Shown here: positions 52,777 to 60,600 of the stretch, piece after piece
Layout of the letters: every line of letters begins with the position of its first letter
Position numbering within the stretch: the stretch's first letter is position 1
NCBI GenBank assembly: GCA_963663905.2
Contig: OY760657.1
Coordinates: 5,642,001 to 5,706,000 of the forward strand
Reading direction: 5' to 3'
DNA from: Saccharicrinis sp963663905
GTDB lineage: Bacteria > Bacteroidota > Bacteroidia > Bacteroidales > Marinilabiliaceae
DNA length: 64,000 bases
Translations under genes and position numbers: made by a program
The notes under the pieces: generated by a model
The model's database searches: none
Told to the model about the DNA's origin: nothing
Seen by the model: only the letters and a program-made list of their open reading frames with translations

Positions 52777-53805
52777 ATGAGCAAACAAATCTTAGTAACT
52801 GGAGGAACAGGTTATATCGGTTCGCATACTGTTGTGGAATTACAAAATTCTGGTTTTGATGTAGTTATTGTCGATAATCTGTCAAATTCACAGATCGAAG
52901 TATTAGATAATATTGAAAAAATTACAGGAATTCGTCCTGTATTTGAAAAATTTGATTTATCAGATAGTGAATTGACAGATCAGTTTTTTCAGAAGTATAC
53001 AGATATTGAAGCGATTATTCACTTCGCAGCTTTTAAAGCTGTTGGAGAATCTGTTCAAAAGCCTTTAGAGTATTATAGAAATAATATAAACTCTTTGCTT
53101 AATCTTTTATCAGGAATGAAGAAATATGGTGTGCAACACATGGTATTTTCATCTTCATGTACCGTATACGGACAGCCGGATAAATTGCCAGTTACAGAGG
53201 AAACTCCAAGAAAAGAGGCTGAATCTCCTTATGGAAATACAAAAGCAATCTGTGAGGATATCATGCGTGATTTTTGCAAAGTAAATGAAGATACAAACTG
53301 TATTGCTCTTCGTTATTTTAATCCTATCGGTGCTCATGAGTCAGGTTTAATTGGTGAATTCCCTGTAGGTGTACCTAACAATCTTGTGCCTTTTATTACT
53401 CAAACGGCTGCTGGATTAAGAGATGAACTTAGTATTTTCGGTGAAGACTATGATACACCTGACGGAACTGCTATAAGAGACTATATTAATGTTGTAGATC
53501 TTTCAAAAGCTCACGTTGTTGCTATTAATAGATTGATCGAGAACAAAAAGAAAAACAATTACGAATTTTTTAATGTAGGAACGGGAGAAGGTTATTCAGT
53601 AATGCAATTGGTTAAAGCATTTATTGAAGTAACAGGTGTCGATTTAAAGTATAAGGTTGTTGGAAGAAGAGGTGGAGATATTGAAAAGATCTGGGCAGAT
53701 ACATCATACGGTAACTCAGAGTTAGGTTGGAAGTCTGAAAAAACTCTTGAAGAAACACTTGCTTCTGCATGGAAGTGGGAAAAGAATGTAAGAGGTTTAA
53801 ACTAA
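52777..53805 (+). CDS. galE: UDP-glucose 4-epimerase
   Basis: A 342-residue SDR epimerase: 'ILVTGGTGYIGSHT' at the N-terminus, Ser and YxxxK in 'VFSSSCTVYGQP' and 'SPYGNTKAICE', and 'ALRYFNPIGAHESGLIGE' plus 'RDYINVVDLSKAHV' covering the sugar-nucleotide site. It interconverts UDP-glucose and UDP-galactose for surface polysaccharide or galactose metabolism. It stands alone, with a terminator downstream. Confidence 0.93.
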   Translation: MSKQILVTGGTGYIGSHTVVELQNSGFDVVIVDNLSNSQIEVLDNIEKITGIRPVFEKFDLSDSELTDQFFQKYTDIEAIIHFAAFKAVGESVQKPLEYYRNNINSLLNLLSGMKKYGVQHMVFSSSCTVYGQPDKLPVTEETPRKEAESPYGNTKAICEDIMRDFCKVNEDTNCIALRYFNPIGAHESGLIGEFPVGVPNNLVPFITQTAAGLRDELSIFGEDYDTPDGTAIRDYINVVDLSKAHVVAINRLIENKKKNNYEFFNVGTGEGYSVMQLVKAFIEVTGVDLKYKVVGRRGGDIEKIWADTSYGNSELGWKSEKTLEETLASAWKWEKNVRGLN

Positions 53806-53826
53806 ATTTCTTCAAAATGCGATACT

Positions 53827-53857
53827 AAAGGTTGTTCATTTTAGGACAACCTTTTTT
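53827..53857 (+). terminator. Terminator of galE
   Basis: Stem AAAGGTTGT/ACAACCTTT (53827-53835 with 53846-53854), loop of 10 bases, T-run to 53857. Confidence 0.75.
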
Positions 53858-53887
53858 ATTAAGAGATTAGTTATAGACAATATATAA

Positions 53888-53968
53888 TAAAGAGAGGGAT
53901 CAATATGATCCCTCTCTTTACTTAAACCTAAACCTTAATTTATTATGAAAAAAAAACTTCAATTTTAA
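53888..53968 (+). other. Hairpin plus leader ORF, unit 1
   Basis: A perfect 15-bp stem TAAAGAGAGGGATCA/TGATCCCTCTCTTTA (53888-53902 with 53906-53920) with a 3-base loop is followed by CTTAAACCTAAACCTTAATTT and a tiny frame at 53945-53968 coding MKKKLQF, then stop. The layout is like a transcript leader with a short peptide. Confidence 0.5.
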
Positions 53969-53979
53969 TAGAAAGATAA

Positions 53980-54061
53980 TTAACCGGAGTACTAAAGACT
54001 CCGGTTAATAAACTTAAACCCTAACCTAATGTGTGAAAAACTCTTTTGCCTTTCAAAATGA
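53980..54061 (+). other. Hairpin plus leader ORF, unit 2
   Basis: A perfect 11-bp stem TTAACCGGAGT/ACTCCGGTTAA (53980-53990 with 53998-54008), then CTTAAACCCTAACCTAAT and a tiny frame at 54029-54061 coding MCEKLFCLSK, then stop. It repeats the architecture of unit 1 with a different stem sequence, so the two are not a simple duplication. Confidence 0.5.
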
Positions 54062-54218
54062 ATTATCACAAAGTATATGCCATAAAATAAATGCGTTTAA
54101 GAATTAACATTTATTAATAAAGATATAGTGATTTATTAACTAATACTTTCAACTTTAAGTATCTAATTGCAGAGTACTATGTTTTTATCTATTTTTAGCA
54201 CTTCAAAAACATAAAATC

Positions 54219-56732
54219 ATGATGGATAAATTAAAATCATTTCTTCCTTATATAGGCTCAATTGTCTTATTTATAGTTTTAAGCTTTGCCTATTTTAGTC
54301 CTGTTTTGGAAAATAAAGAGCTCCCTCAGTTAGATCAAAGTCATGCTATTGGTATGGCTCAGGAGTTAAAGTCTTTTGAAGCAAAAACTGGCGAAAAATC
54401 ACAGTGGACGAATAGTATGTTTGGTGGTATGCCGGCATATCAAATTAAGGGGGATTCTTCGAAAAATATTTATTCTTATATAAACAGAATATCAAGGTTA
54501 GGATTACCCTATAAAACAGTTGCTATACTTTTCTTGTATATGTTAGGTTTTTATATATTCTTATTGAGTTGTAAACTTGATAAATGGATGAGTTTAATAG
54601 GAGCTATTGCTTTTGCTTTTGGTTCCTATAACTTAATTATTATTATAGCCGGGCATATTACAAAAGCATATACTATTGCTTTAATGGCACCTGTTATTGC
54701 TGGTGTCTTATATACCTATAATAGAAATAGATGGATTGGAGGTTTGTTTACAGCTATTGCTCTGGGGCTTCAGATTGCATATAATCATGTTCAAATAACA
54801 TATTATTTAGCGTTGCTGGTTGGTATCATTGTAATATCCAGGCTTGTATATGCTGTAATTAATAAAACTCTTGCTGCTGTGGCGAAATCTACAGGAGTAC
54901 TTGTTATTGCTGCTTTTTTGGCTATACTACCAAATATATCTAATTTATGGACGACTTATGAGTATGGGAAATATAGTATCAGAGGAAAGTCTGATCTACA
55001 AGCTAATGAAGGAGAGAAAGCGCATAGCGGATTAGATAAAGATTATGCTTTAGATTGGAGTTTGGAACCTATCGGTACATGGACTTTATTAGTCCCTAAT
55101 GCAGTTGGTGGCGCATCAGAAGCTATTGGTGCAAATAAGGATGCCTTAAATGAAGTCGATAGCCAATTTAAAGAAACGGTGGCTTCTCAAAGTCAATATT
55201 GGGGAGGACGAACTTTTACTTCAGGACCTGTTTATGCTGGTGCAATCATCTGTTTTCTTTTTTTACTTGGAATTTTATTTTATAAAGGTCCGGATAAATG
55301 GTGGTTAATTGCCGGAACAATATTTTCATTCTTTTTATCGTGGGGTAAACACTTTCCTTCCTTTACCGATTTTATGTTTTATCATTTTCCTCTGTATAAT
55401 AAATTCCGTACAGTTGAAATGGCAATGGTAATAGCATCATTTACAATTCCAACATTAGGATTTTTAGGTTTAAGGGAGGTTTATAATAATCCAAATCTTA
55501 TTAAAGAAAAGAGTTGGAAATTTCTGCTGGCATTCGCTTTGTCCGGAGGTGTAAGTTTATTGTTCTATCTTTTCCCTGCTGCTTTCTTTAATTTTATAAG
55601 CGATATGGAATTAAGTGCAATATTGCAACAAAAGCAACAGTATATACAGCAAAATGCAGCTCAGGCTACACAAGTTTCTCAGTATTTTGATGGTTTGCTA
55701 TATAACCTGAAATTGGCAAGGATGAGTTTGTTAAAAACAGATGCGTTTAGGAGTTTTGCCTTTATTTTAATTGCTTCCGGATCTCTATGGTTATTCGCTA
55801 CAAATAAATTACCTCGAAAATACGTTGTTTGGGGATTGGGCTTGTTGATTATTATAGATCTTTGGAGTGTAGATAAAAGATATTTAAATAATGATCATTT
55901 TCAAAGTAAGAAGAAGATAAGTCAAACTTTCGAATTAACCCCATCCGACATTGCTATTAATGCAGTTCAAAAAGGAAGTGAAAGAGTATTTACAATATAC
56001 AGAAATCCGTTTACAGAAGTTAATACATCATATTATCATCAATCAATTGGTGGATTTCATGGAGCTAAGTTAAGAAGGTATCAGGATCTTATTGATTTTT
56101 ATTTAGCAAAGGATTTGCAAACACTTACCTCCACATTACAAAAGCAAGGAAGTGAACTTGCAGTACAGGAAGAACTTGCTCAAATGCCTGTTTTAAATAT
56201 GTTGAATGCAAAATATATTGTTTATAATCCTAATGCCGAACCAATAATCAATGAAAATAATCTTGGCGATGTTTGGTTTGTAAAAGAAACCTATCCTGTA
56301 GAATCTCCTGATGCTGTTATTGATGCTATTGGATATGTTGACTTAAAAGAAAAAGCAGTTGTTAATGTATCTGAATTTGAAAGCCTTAATAATTATAAGG
56401 TGGATTCAATTCAGGGAAGAATAACATTAAAGGATTATGAACCCAATCAATTAACTTATAAGTATGAGACATCACAAGAACAATTAGCTGTATTTTCTCA
56501 GATTTATTATCCTAAAGGTTGGAATGCCTATGTAGATGGGAAATTAATTGATATTTACCGTGCTAATTATATTTTAAGAGCTGTTCAGCTTCCTGCAGGA
56601 AATCATGAGTTGGTTTTCAAATTTGAACCAAAATCATATAAAATAGGGCAGCTTATTGCGCTGTTAAGCTCAATAATAATATTACTGCTGGTTTTATTTG
56701 TAGGTTATAAATATTGGAAAGAGAAGAATTAA
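54219..56732 (+). CDS. YfhO-family multi-span membrane protein
   Basis: An 837-residue inner-membrane protein with about 12-13 predicted segments, starting 'LKSFLPYIGSIVLFIVLSFAYFSPVL' and ending 'IALLSSIIILLLVLFVGYKYW'. The family marks 'QWTNSMFGGMPAYQI' and 'IIIAGHITKAYTIALMAPVI' in the first third, plus a C-terminal periplasmic beta-domain ('FSQIYYPKGWNAYVDGKLIDIYRANYILRAVQLPAGNHELVFKFEP' in pieces), fit the YfhO/GT-C-like membrane proteins, in which glycosylation of lipid-linked or teichoic sugars has been proposed. The substrate here is unknown. Confidence 0.85.
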   Translation: MMDKLKSFLPYIGSIVLFIVLSFAYFSPVLENKELPQLDQSHAIGMAQELKSFEAKTGEKSQWTNSMFGGMPAYQIKGDSSKNIYSYINRISRLGLPYKTVAILFLYMLGFYIFLLSCKLDKWMSLIGAIAFAFGSYNLIIIIAGHITKAYTIALMAPVIAGVLYTYNRNRWIGGLFTAIALGLQIAYNHVQITYYLALLVGIIVISRLVYAVINKTLAAVAKSTGVLVIAAFLAILPNISNLWTTYEYGKYSIRGKSDLQANEGEKAHSGLDKDYALDWSLEPIGTWTLLVPNAVGGASEAIGANKDALNEVDSQFKETVASQSQYWGGRTFTSGPVYAGAIICFLFLLGILFYKGPDKWWLIAGTIFSFFLSWGKHFPSFTDFMFYHFPLYNKFRTVEMAMVIASFTIPTLGFLGLREVYNNPNLIKEKSWKFLLAFALSGGVSLLFYLFPAAFFNFISDMELSAILQQKQQYIQQNAAQATQVSQYFDGLLYNLKLARMSLLKTDAFRSFAFILIASGSLWLFATNKLPRKYVVWGLGLLIIIDLWSVDKRYLNNDHFQSKKKISQTFELTPSDIAINAVQKGSERVFTIYRNPFTEVNTSYYHQSIGGFHGAKLRRYQDLIDFYLAKDLQTLTSTLQKQGSELAVQEELAQMPVLNMLNAKYIVYNPNAEPIINENNLGDVWFVKETYPVESPDAVIDAIGYVDLKEKAVVNVSEFESLNNYKVDSIQGRITLKDYEPNQLTYKYETSQEQLAVFSQIYYPKGWNAYVDGKLIDIYRANYILRAVQLPAGNHELVFKFEPKSYKIGQLIALLSSIIILLLVLFVGYKYWKEKN

Positions 56733-56781
56733 ATAAAATAGGAATTTATAGAACTGGGGGGCTAATATTTAGCTCCCTTTT

Positions 56782-58014
56782 TTATTTGAATTGAATTGCA
56801 GTTATTGAAATGTCATCAAATACAGAACCAATTTCTAATTGCTCGTTTATTAAGCTTTTAAGTTGGTACATATTCTTTTCAACATCATATTTGTTAGAAA
56901 TAATATTTTCAACAGCTTGCATTCCTGATTCAACAGCGCCGCCTGTCTCTAATTCTACTAAACCGTCTGTAAATGCTAAAAATTTAGCTTCGTGAGGTAC
57001 TTTAATCTTGCCAATTTCTACAGAAGGAATCTCATCTAACATACCTAGTCCTATGCAACCTTTATCCAGATTATACATATGCCTTTTTTTTGGATCAAAA
57101 AGCATTGGAGGCAAGTGTCCTGCATTTACATAAGATAACTTTCTAGTGATAGTATTGTATTTACCAAGAAACATTGTGATAAACTTCTCACTGTTGGCAC
57201 TTTTGTTAACCTTATGGTTTAGCATGTGCACTAATTTCTTAAGGTTAATTCTTGGTGTAAAAAGGGCTCTGAATACAGCCTGAAAATTAGACATGATCAT
57301 GGCTGCAGAAATACCTTTCCCTGATACGTCAGCAATGCAAAATCCCAATACGTTTTTAGAAAGTTTGATAAAATCGTAATAATCTCCTCCTACTTCAAAT
57401 TGAGGATGGTAGAAGGTATGAATAGAGTATTTTGTGCTAATTGGCAAATGATTGTCTGCGGGTACTAACTGAGTCTGGATTCTTGAAGCAAGTTCCATCT
57501 CCTTACGCATTACTTCCTGTTGGAGTAGTTCTTCCTGCATTCTTTTGTTTTCTATGAAAACAATAATAAGATTAGAAATAATCTGTATTAACTTAAGGTG
57601 TTTTATGGTTGGACTAATGCCTTGGTGTTCTTCATCAACATCGCCAATTAATACAAACCCAATAGCCTTAAAACGATGAAATAATGGAATTACAGCATCG
57701 AATCCCTTAAGTTGAGGCGGATGAGAAATTGTAATATTTTCAATATTCTTATATTGAATTAAGTCTCTCTCAACATCAATATTTAAAACTTCGGTTTTGG
57801 TAACACCTGAATTCAAAAGGTTTTTCCACTTTCCATTTATTTGCGTAAAAACCAATACTTTTCCAACTTCAAGTTCTTCCCTTAGAAGTATTTCAAACTC
57901 TGAAAGCAGATCTTCAATACTGTGATCCTCATTGATAGTCTGAGCAATATCCAGTAAAATATTCAATCTGTCTTTAAAGAGACGTAATCTTTTTTTCTGA
58001 AGTTGGGTTACCAT
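56782..58014 (-). CDS. GAF-SpoIIE protein phosphatase (RsbU/PP2C type)
   Basis: A 410-residue protein. An N-terminal helix precedes a GAF-like sensor (about 20-160, 'LLDIAQTINEDHSIEDLLSEFEILLREEL', 'AVIPLFHRFKAIGFVLIGDVD'). The SpoIIE/PP2C domain (about 175-408) shows metal-binding acids in 'EVGGDYYDFIKLS' and 'FCIADVSGKGISAAMIM', plus 'YVNAGHLPPML' and 'FTDGLVELET'. It likely dephosphorylates an anti-sigma-factor antagonist. No partner gene is adjacent. Confidence 0.88.
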   Translation of the reverse strand: MVTQLQKKRLRLFKDRLNILLDIAQTINEDHSIEDLLSEFEILLREELEVGKVLVFTQINGKWKNLLNSGVTKTEVLNIDVERDLIQYKNIENITISHPPQLKGFDAVIPLFHRFKAIGFVLIGDVDEEHQGISPTIKHLKLIQIISNLIIVFIENKRMQEELLQQEVMRKEMELASRIQTQLVPADNHLPISTKYSIHTFYHPQFEVGGDYYDFIKLSKNVLGFCIADVSGKGISAAMIMSNFQAVFRALFTPRINLKKLVHMLNHKVNKSANSEKFITMFLGKYNTITRKLSYVNAGHLPPMLFDPKKRHMYNLDKGCIGLGMLDEIPSVEIGKIKVPHEAKFLAFTDGLVELETGGAVESGMQAVENIISNKYDVEKNMYQLKSLINEQLEIGSVFDDISITAIQFK

Positions 58015-58088
58015 TTTAAATTATTAAATCCTTTGGGTAGGTAAGTTATTAATTTTTTTAATGCGAAAACAGATGTTTGCTAATTAAA

Positions 58089-58115
58089 AAAGCCCCGTTC
58101 GTATGACAGGGCTTT
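58089..58115 (-). terminator. Terminator of efp
   Basis: Stem AAAGCCC/GGGCTTT (58089-58095 with 58109-58115) followed, on the minus strand, by six T residues. It ends the efp transcript before the phosphatase gene. Confidence 0.7.
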
Positions 58116-58131
58116 AAATTGTAATCGAAAT

Positions 58132-58701
58132 TTATTTTTTTACTCTTTCAACGTAAGATCTGTCACGTGTATCAACTTTAATCCAATCATCTGTATCTAC
58201 AAATAAAGGCACCATGATAGTTGCACCTGTATCAATTGTAGCTGGTTTTAGTGAATTTGTTGAAGAAGTGTCACCTCTAACACCTGGTTCTGTATAAGTA
58301 ACTTGGAACTCAATATGCATTGGAAGATCAACTAATAACGGAGTTTCTGTATCAGCGTGATATACAACTTCACAATTTAATCCGTCTTTTAATAAGTCGT
58401 GGTTTTCAATTAATTTTTCTTCAATAGGTACTTGTTCATAAGTTTCATTGTTCATGAAAATGTAACCCATTTCGTCCTTGTATAAATATTGATAAGATCT
58501 ACGTTCTACACGTTGTTCATCAATTTTATGTCCTGCTGAAAAGGTGTTATCAATTACTTTTCCAGTTGAGATACTCTTTAGTTTAGTTCTCACAAAAGCA
58601 GGTCCTTTCCCAGGTTTCACATGCTGAAACTGCACAACTGCATATAAATCGTTTTTGAAAGATATGCACATCCCGTTTCTAATATCAGCTGTTGTTGCCA
58701 T
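58132..58701 (-). CDS. efp: Translation elongation factor P
   Basis: A 189-residue protein: KOW-like domain I with the loop 'HVKPGKGPAFVRTKLKSI' (tip Lys32), OB domain II ('YIFMNNETYEQVPIEEKLI'), and the C-terminal signature of family members ('GVRGDTSSTNSLKPATIDTGATIMVPLFVDTDDWIKVDTR' in pieces). It relieves ribosome stalling at proline runs. A lysine-modifying enzyme is not in the window. A possible -7 element (TATTTTTG on the minus strand, 58759-58752) lies about 50 bp upstream of the start codon. Confidence 0.96.
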   Translation of the reverse strand: MATTADIRNGMCISFKNDLYAVVQFQHVKPGKGPAFVRTKLKSISTGKVIDNTFSAGHKIDEQRVERRSYQYLYKDEMGYIFMNNETYEQVPIEEKLIENHDLLKDGLNCEVVYHADTETPLLVDLPMHIEFQVTYTEPGVRGDTSSTNSLKPATIDTGATIMVPLFVDTDDWIKVDTRDRSYVERVKK

Positions 58702-58830
58702 AGTAATTATAAAAGTATTTAAAAATTATCTTTATGTAAATTAAAGTTGTGCAAAAATAATCAAATACTTTAAATAGCTCGTTTATAAGGAGTAATTAAT
58801 GTTACTAAAGGTCTGTTTTTTTGAATATTT

Positions 58831-59631
58831 TTAATGTCTGATGCAGCTAAAAGAGTTGTTAAGTCCTTTAAATTCTATTAAATCACAAACAAAAGAACCT
58901 ACTCTTAAATTAACTTTTACTCTAACCGGAATTCTGTTGTCATCTCTTGAAATCCAGATTTTCATGTCTTCTTCTGTTTTAAATGCTCGCCCAACTTCTG
59001 TGACAGGATGGAACAGATAGCATTCCATTTTGCCATAATCGGTATTGATTGTTTCTGTACGGATGTACTTAATTCTTAGAGGGAAGATTTCATCGCTAAA
59101 GTAAGTAGTATAAAATAATACATCCCCTTTTTTCAGGTTGTCGTTGAAATCATATTTTCTGGCATAGTAAAAAGCAGACAAAATATCCTGTATATTATAA
59201 GGCACTTTAACTTCGCCGGATTTTTTACTGTCAATAGTAATAGAGTCTTCCAATAAACTATCATAGTCGTATATAACTTCATTATAGTATTTATAACTTC
59301 CTTCGTTAATGTCTCTGATAGACTTTACGGGTTGATCTGTTTTCTTATCAATAAAACTGATATACCGGTCTCTTATCTTATACAGTGCATCAACAATACC
59401 CGTGGCCTTAGCGCTAAGTTCAACATAATTGCAGGATGTGTTATTAAAACTTGTGTCCTTAACAGAAAAGGTTACATAACCACCTGTAATAAAACTGTAT
59501 CGAATACTGTATTTTAAGTGTTCACCAGATTTATAAGCGTCTGAATTCTTAATTGGTGCTCTTTGCGAGAATGTGAATAATGGTATCGCAAACAAAATAG
59601 TTATGAGAAAAAATTCCTTATAGTTAGTCAT
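58831..59631 (-). CDS. DUF3108 domain secreted protein
   Basis: A 266-residue protein with a signal peptide ('FFLITILFAIPLFTFS' then QRAP). The core 'GEHLKYSIRYSFITGGYVTFSVKD', 'VELSAKATGIVDALYKIRDRYISFID' and 'YFSDEIFPLRIKYIRTETI...MECYLFHPVTEVGRAFKTEEDMKIWISRDDNRIPVRVKV' follow the DUF3108 pattern. It is probably periplasmic; the role is unknown. It lies upstream of efp with its own start region. Confidence 0.85.
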   Translation of the reverse strand: MTNYKEFFLITILFAIPLFTFSQRAPIKNSDAYKSGEHLKYSIRYSFITGGYVTFSVKDTSFNNTSCNYVELSAKATGIVDALYKIRDRYISFIDKKTDQPVKSIRDINEGSYKYYNEVIYDYDSLLEDSITIDSKKSGEVKVPYNIQDILSAFYYARKYDFNDNLKKGDVLFYTTYFSDEIFPLRIKYIRTETINTDYGKMECYLFHPVTEVGRAFKTEEDMKIWISRDDNRIPVRVKVNLRVGSFVCDLIEFKGLNNSFSCIRH

Positions 59632-59955
59632 ATAGTTTCGGCATTAAATTGTTGTAGAAAAATAACAATTATTGAGCCATTAATATAATAATTTATATAT
59701 AGAGTTGTAAAAGATAAGGATCAACTGATTGGTTATTATGATTAACGAATAAGTGAAAGTTGAAGATTTTAACTTAAAGTATACATGAAGAGTGTTTGTG
59801 GTTGTTGTTTAGGCTATCCTATATTATCGAAGTATTTGAACAAATTAGAATAATATTTTAAACTTTTGTTGTGTACTTAGTACAAATTATGATAATATTA
59901 ATTATTTTTGAGAGACTTAAACATTTTACCAAATTATTACACATCTATAATACTG
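59632..59955. other. Divergent promoter region, no motif assigned
   Basis: 324 bp between the DUF3108 gene (minus) and the OB-fold membrane gene (plus). It must hold both promoters, but no TTTG/TAnnTTTG pair stands out. An upstream TTG (59908) in frame with the plus gene is treated as a false start. Confidence 0.5.
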
Positions 59956-60594
59956 ATGAAAGAAACCCTGAACGCTGCATTTACCATTTTAAATATAATA
60001 CCAACTACACTACTTGTTTTAATATTAATTTATTGGATTACAGTTATTATCGGAATCTTTAATGTTGATTCTTTTGATATTGATGCAGATGCAGATGTGG
60101 ATGCAGATGTGGATATTAATGCTGGAGATAGTTTAATATGGCTTAACTCAGCATTATCCTTTTTTAATTTAGGAAAAATTCCGTTAATGATAATATTAAG
60201 TTTTTTTATTATCGTAATGTGGATGATTTCGTTGCTGGCCAATTATTACTTAAACAATACATCTGTTATACTGTCGCTCGTTTATTTAATACCAAACATC
60301 TTTGTTAGTGCGTTTGTAACTAAATTCCTTACCACTCCTTTAGTAAGCCTTTTCGCAAAAGCAGAAAATGTAATCCAAAGTAATAAAAGCCTTACAGGAA
60401 AAATTTGTACAGTAACACTTGGGGCTACTCATGATAAAATGGGGCAGGCAGTTATTAATGATAATGGATCTACTTATGTAATTAATATTATAGCAACGGA
60501 AGAGAAATATATTTTAAGCAAAGGGGATTCGTGCCTTGTGATAGATTATATATCTGATAAAAAACTATATCTAATTGAACCTTATAAAGACTAA
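59956..60594 (+). CDS. OB-fold membrane protein (NfeD/YqiJ-like, DUF1449 type)
   Basis: A 212-residue protein: membrane segment 1 (about 12-37, 'TLLVLILIYWITVIIGIFN'), an acidic stretch of alternating Asp-Ala ('DIDADADVDADVDI', about 42-58), two further segments (about 75-100 and 105-130), then a soluble OB-like domain (about 150-210, 'SLTGKICTVTLGATHDKMGQAVI', 'KGDSCLVIDYISDKKLYLIEP'). It is the classic partner of YqiK-type flotillins. ATG at 59956 gives a compact start. The flotillin gene follows after 6 nt. Confidence 0.85.
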   Translation: MKETLNAAFTILNIIPTTLLVLILIYWITVIIGIFNVDSFDIDADADVDADVDINAGDSLIWLNSALSFFNLGKIPLMIILSFFIIVMWMISLLANYYLNNTSVILSLVYLIPNIFVSAFVTKFLTTPLVSLFAKAENVIQSNKSLTGKICTVTLGATHDKMGQAVINDNGSTYVINIIATEEKYILSKGDSCLVIDYISDKKLYLIEPYKD

Positions 60595-60600
60595 AAGATT

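Larger units (their letters stand above)
53806..54218. other. 413-bp spacer with terminator and two hairpin/leader-peptide units
   Basis: After galE lie a terminator (53827-53857), then two similar units, each a perfect hairpin followed by the phrase CTTAAACC(C)TAA... and a tiny open frame (details in the separate entries). The remaining 150 bp before the YfhO gene is AT-rich and shows no motif I trust. Confidence 0.6.
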
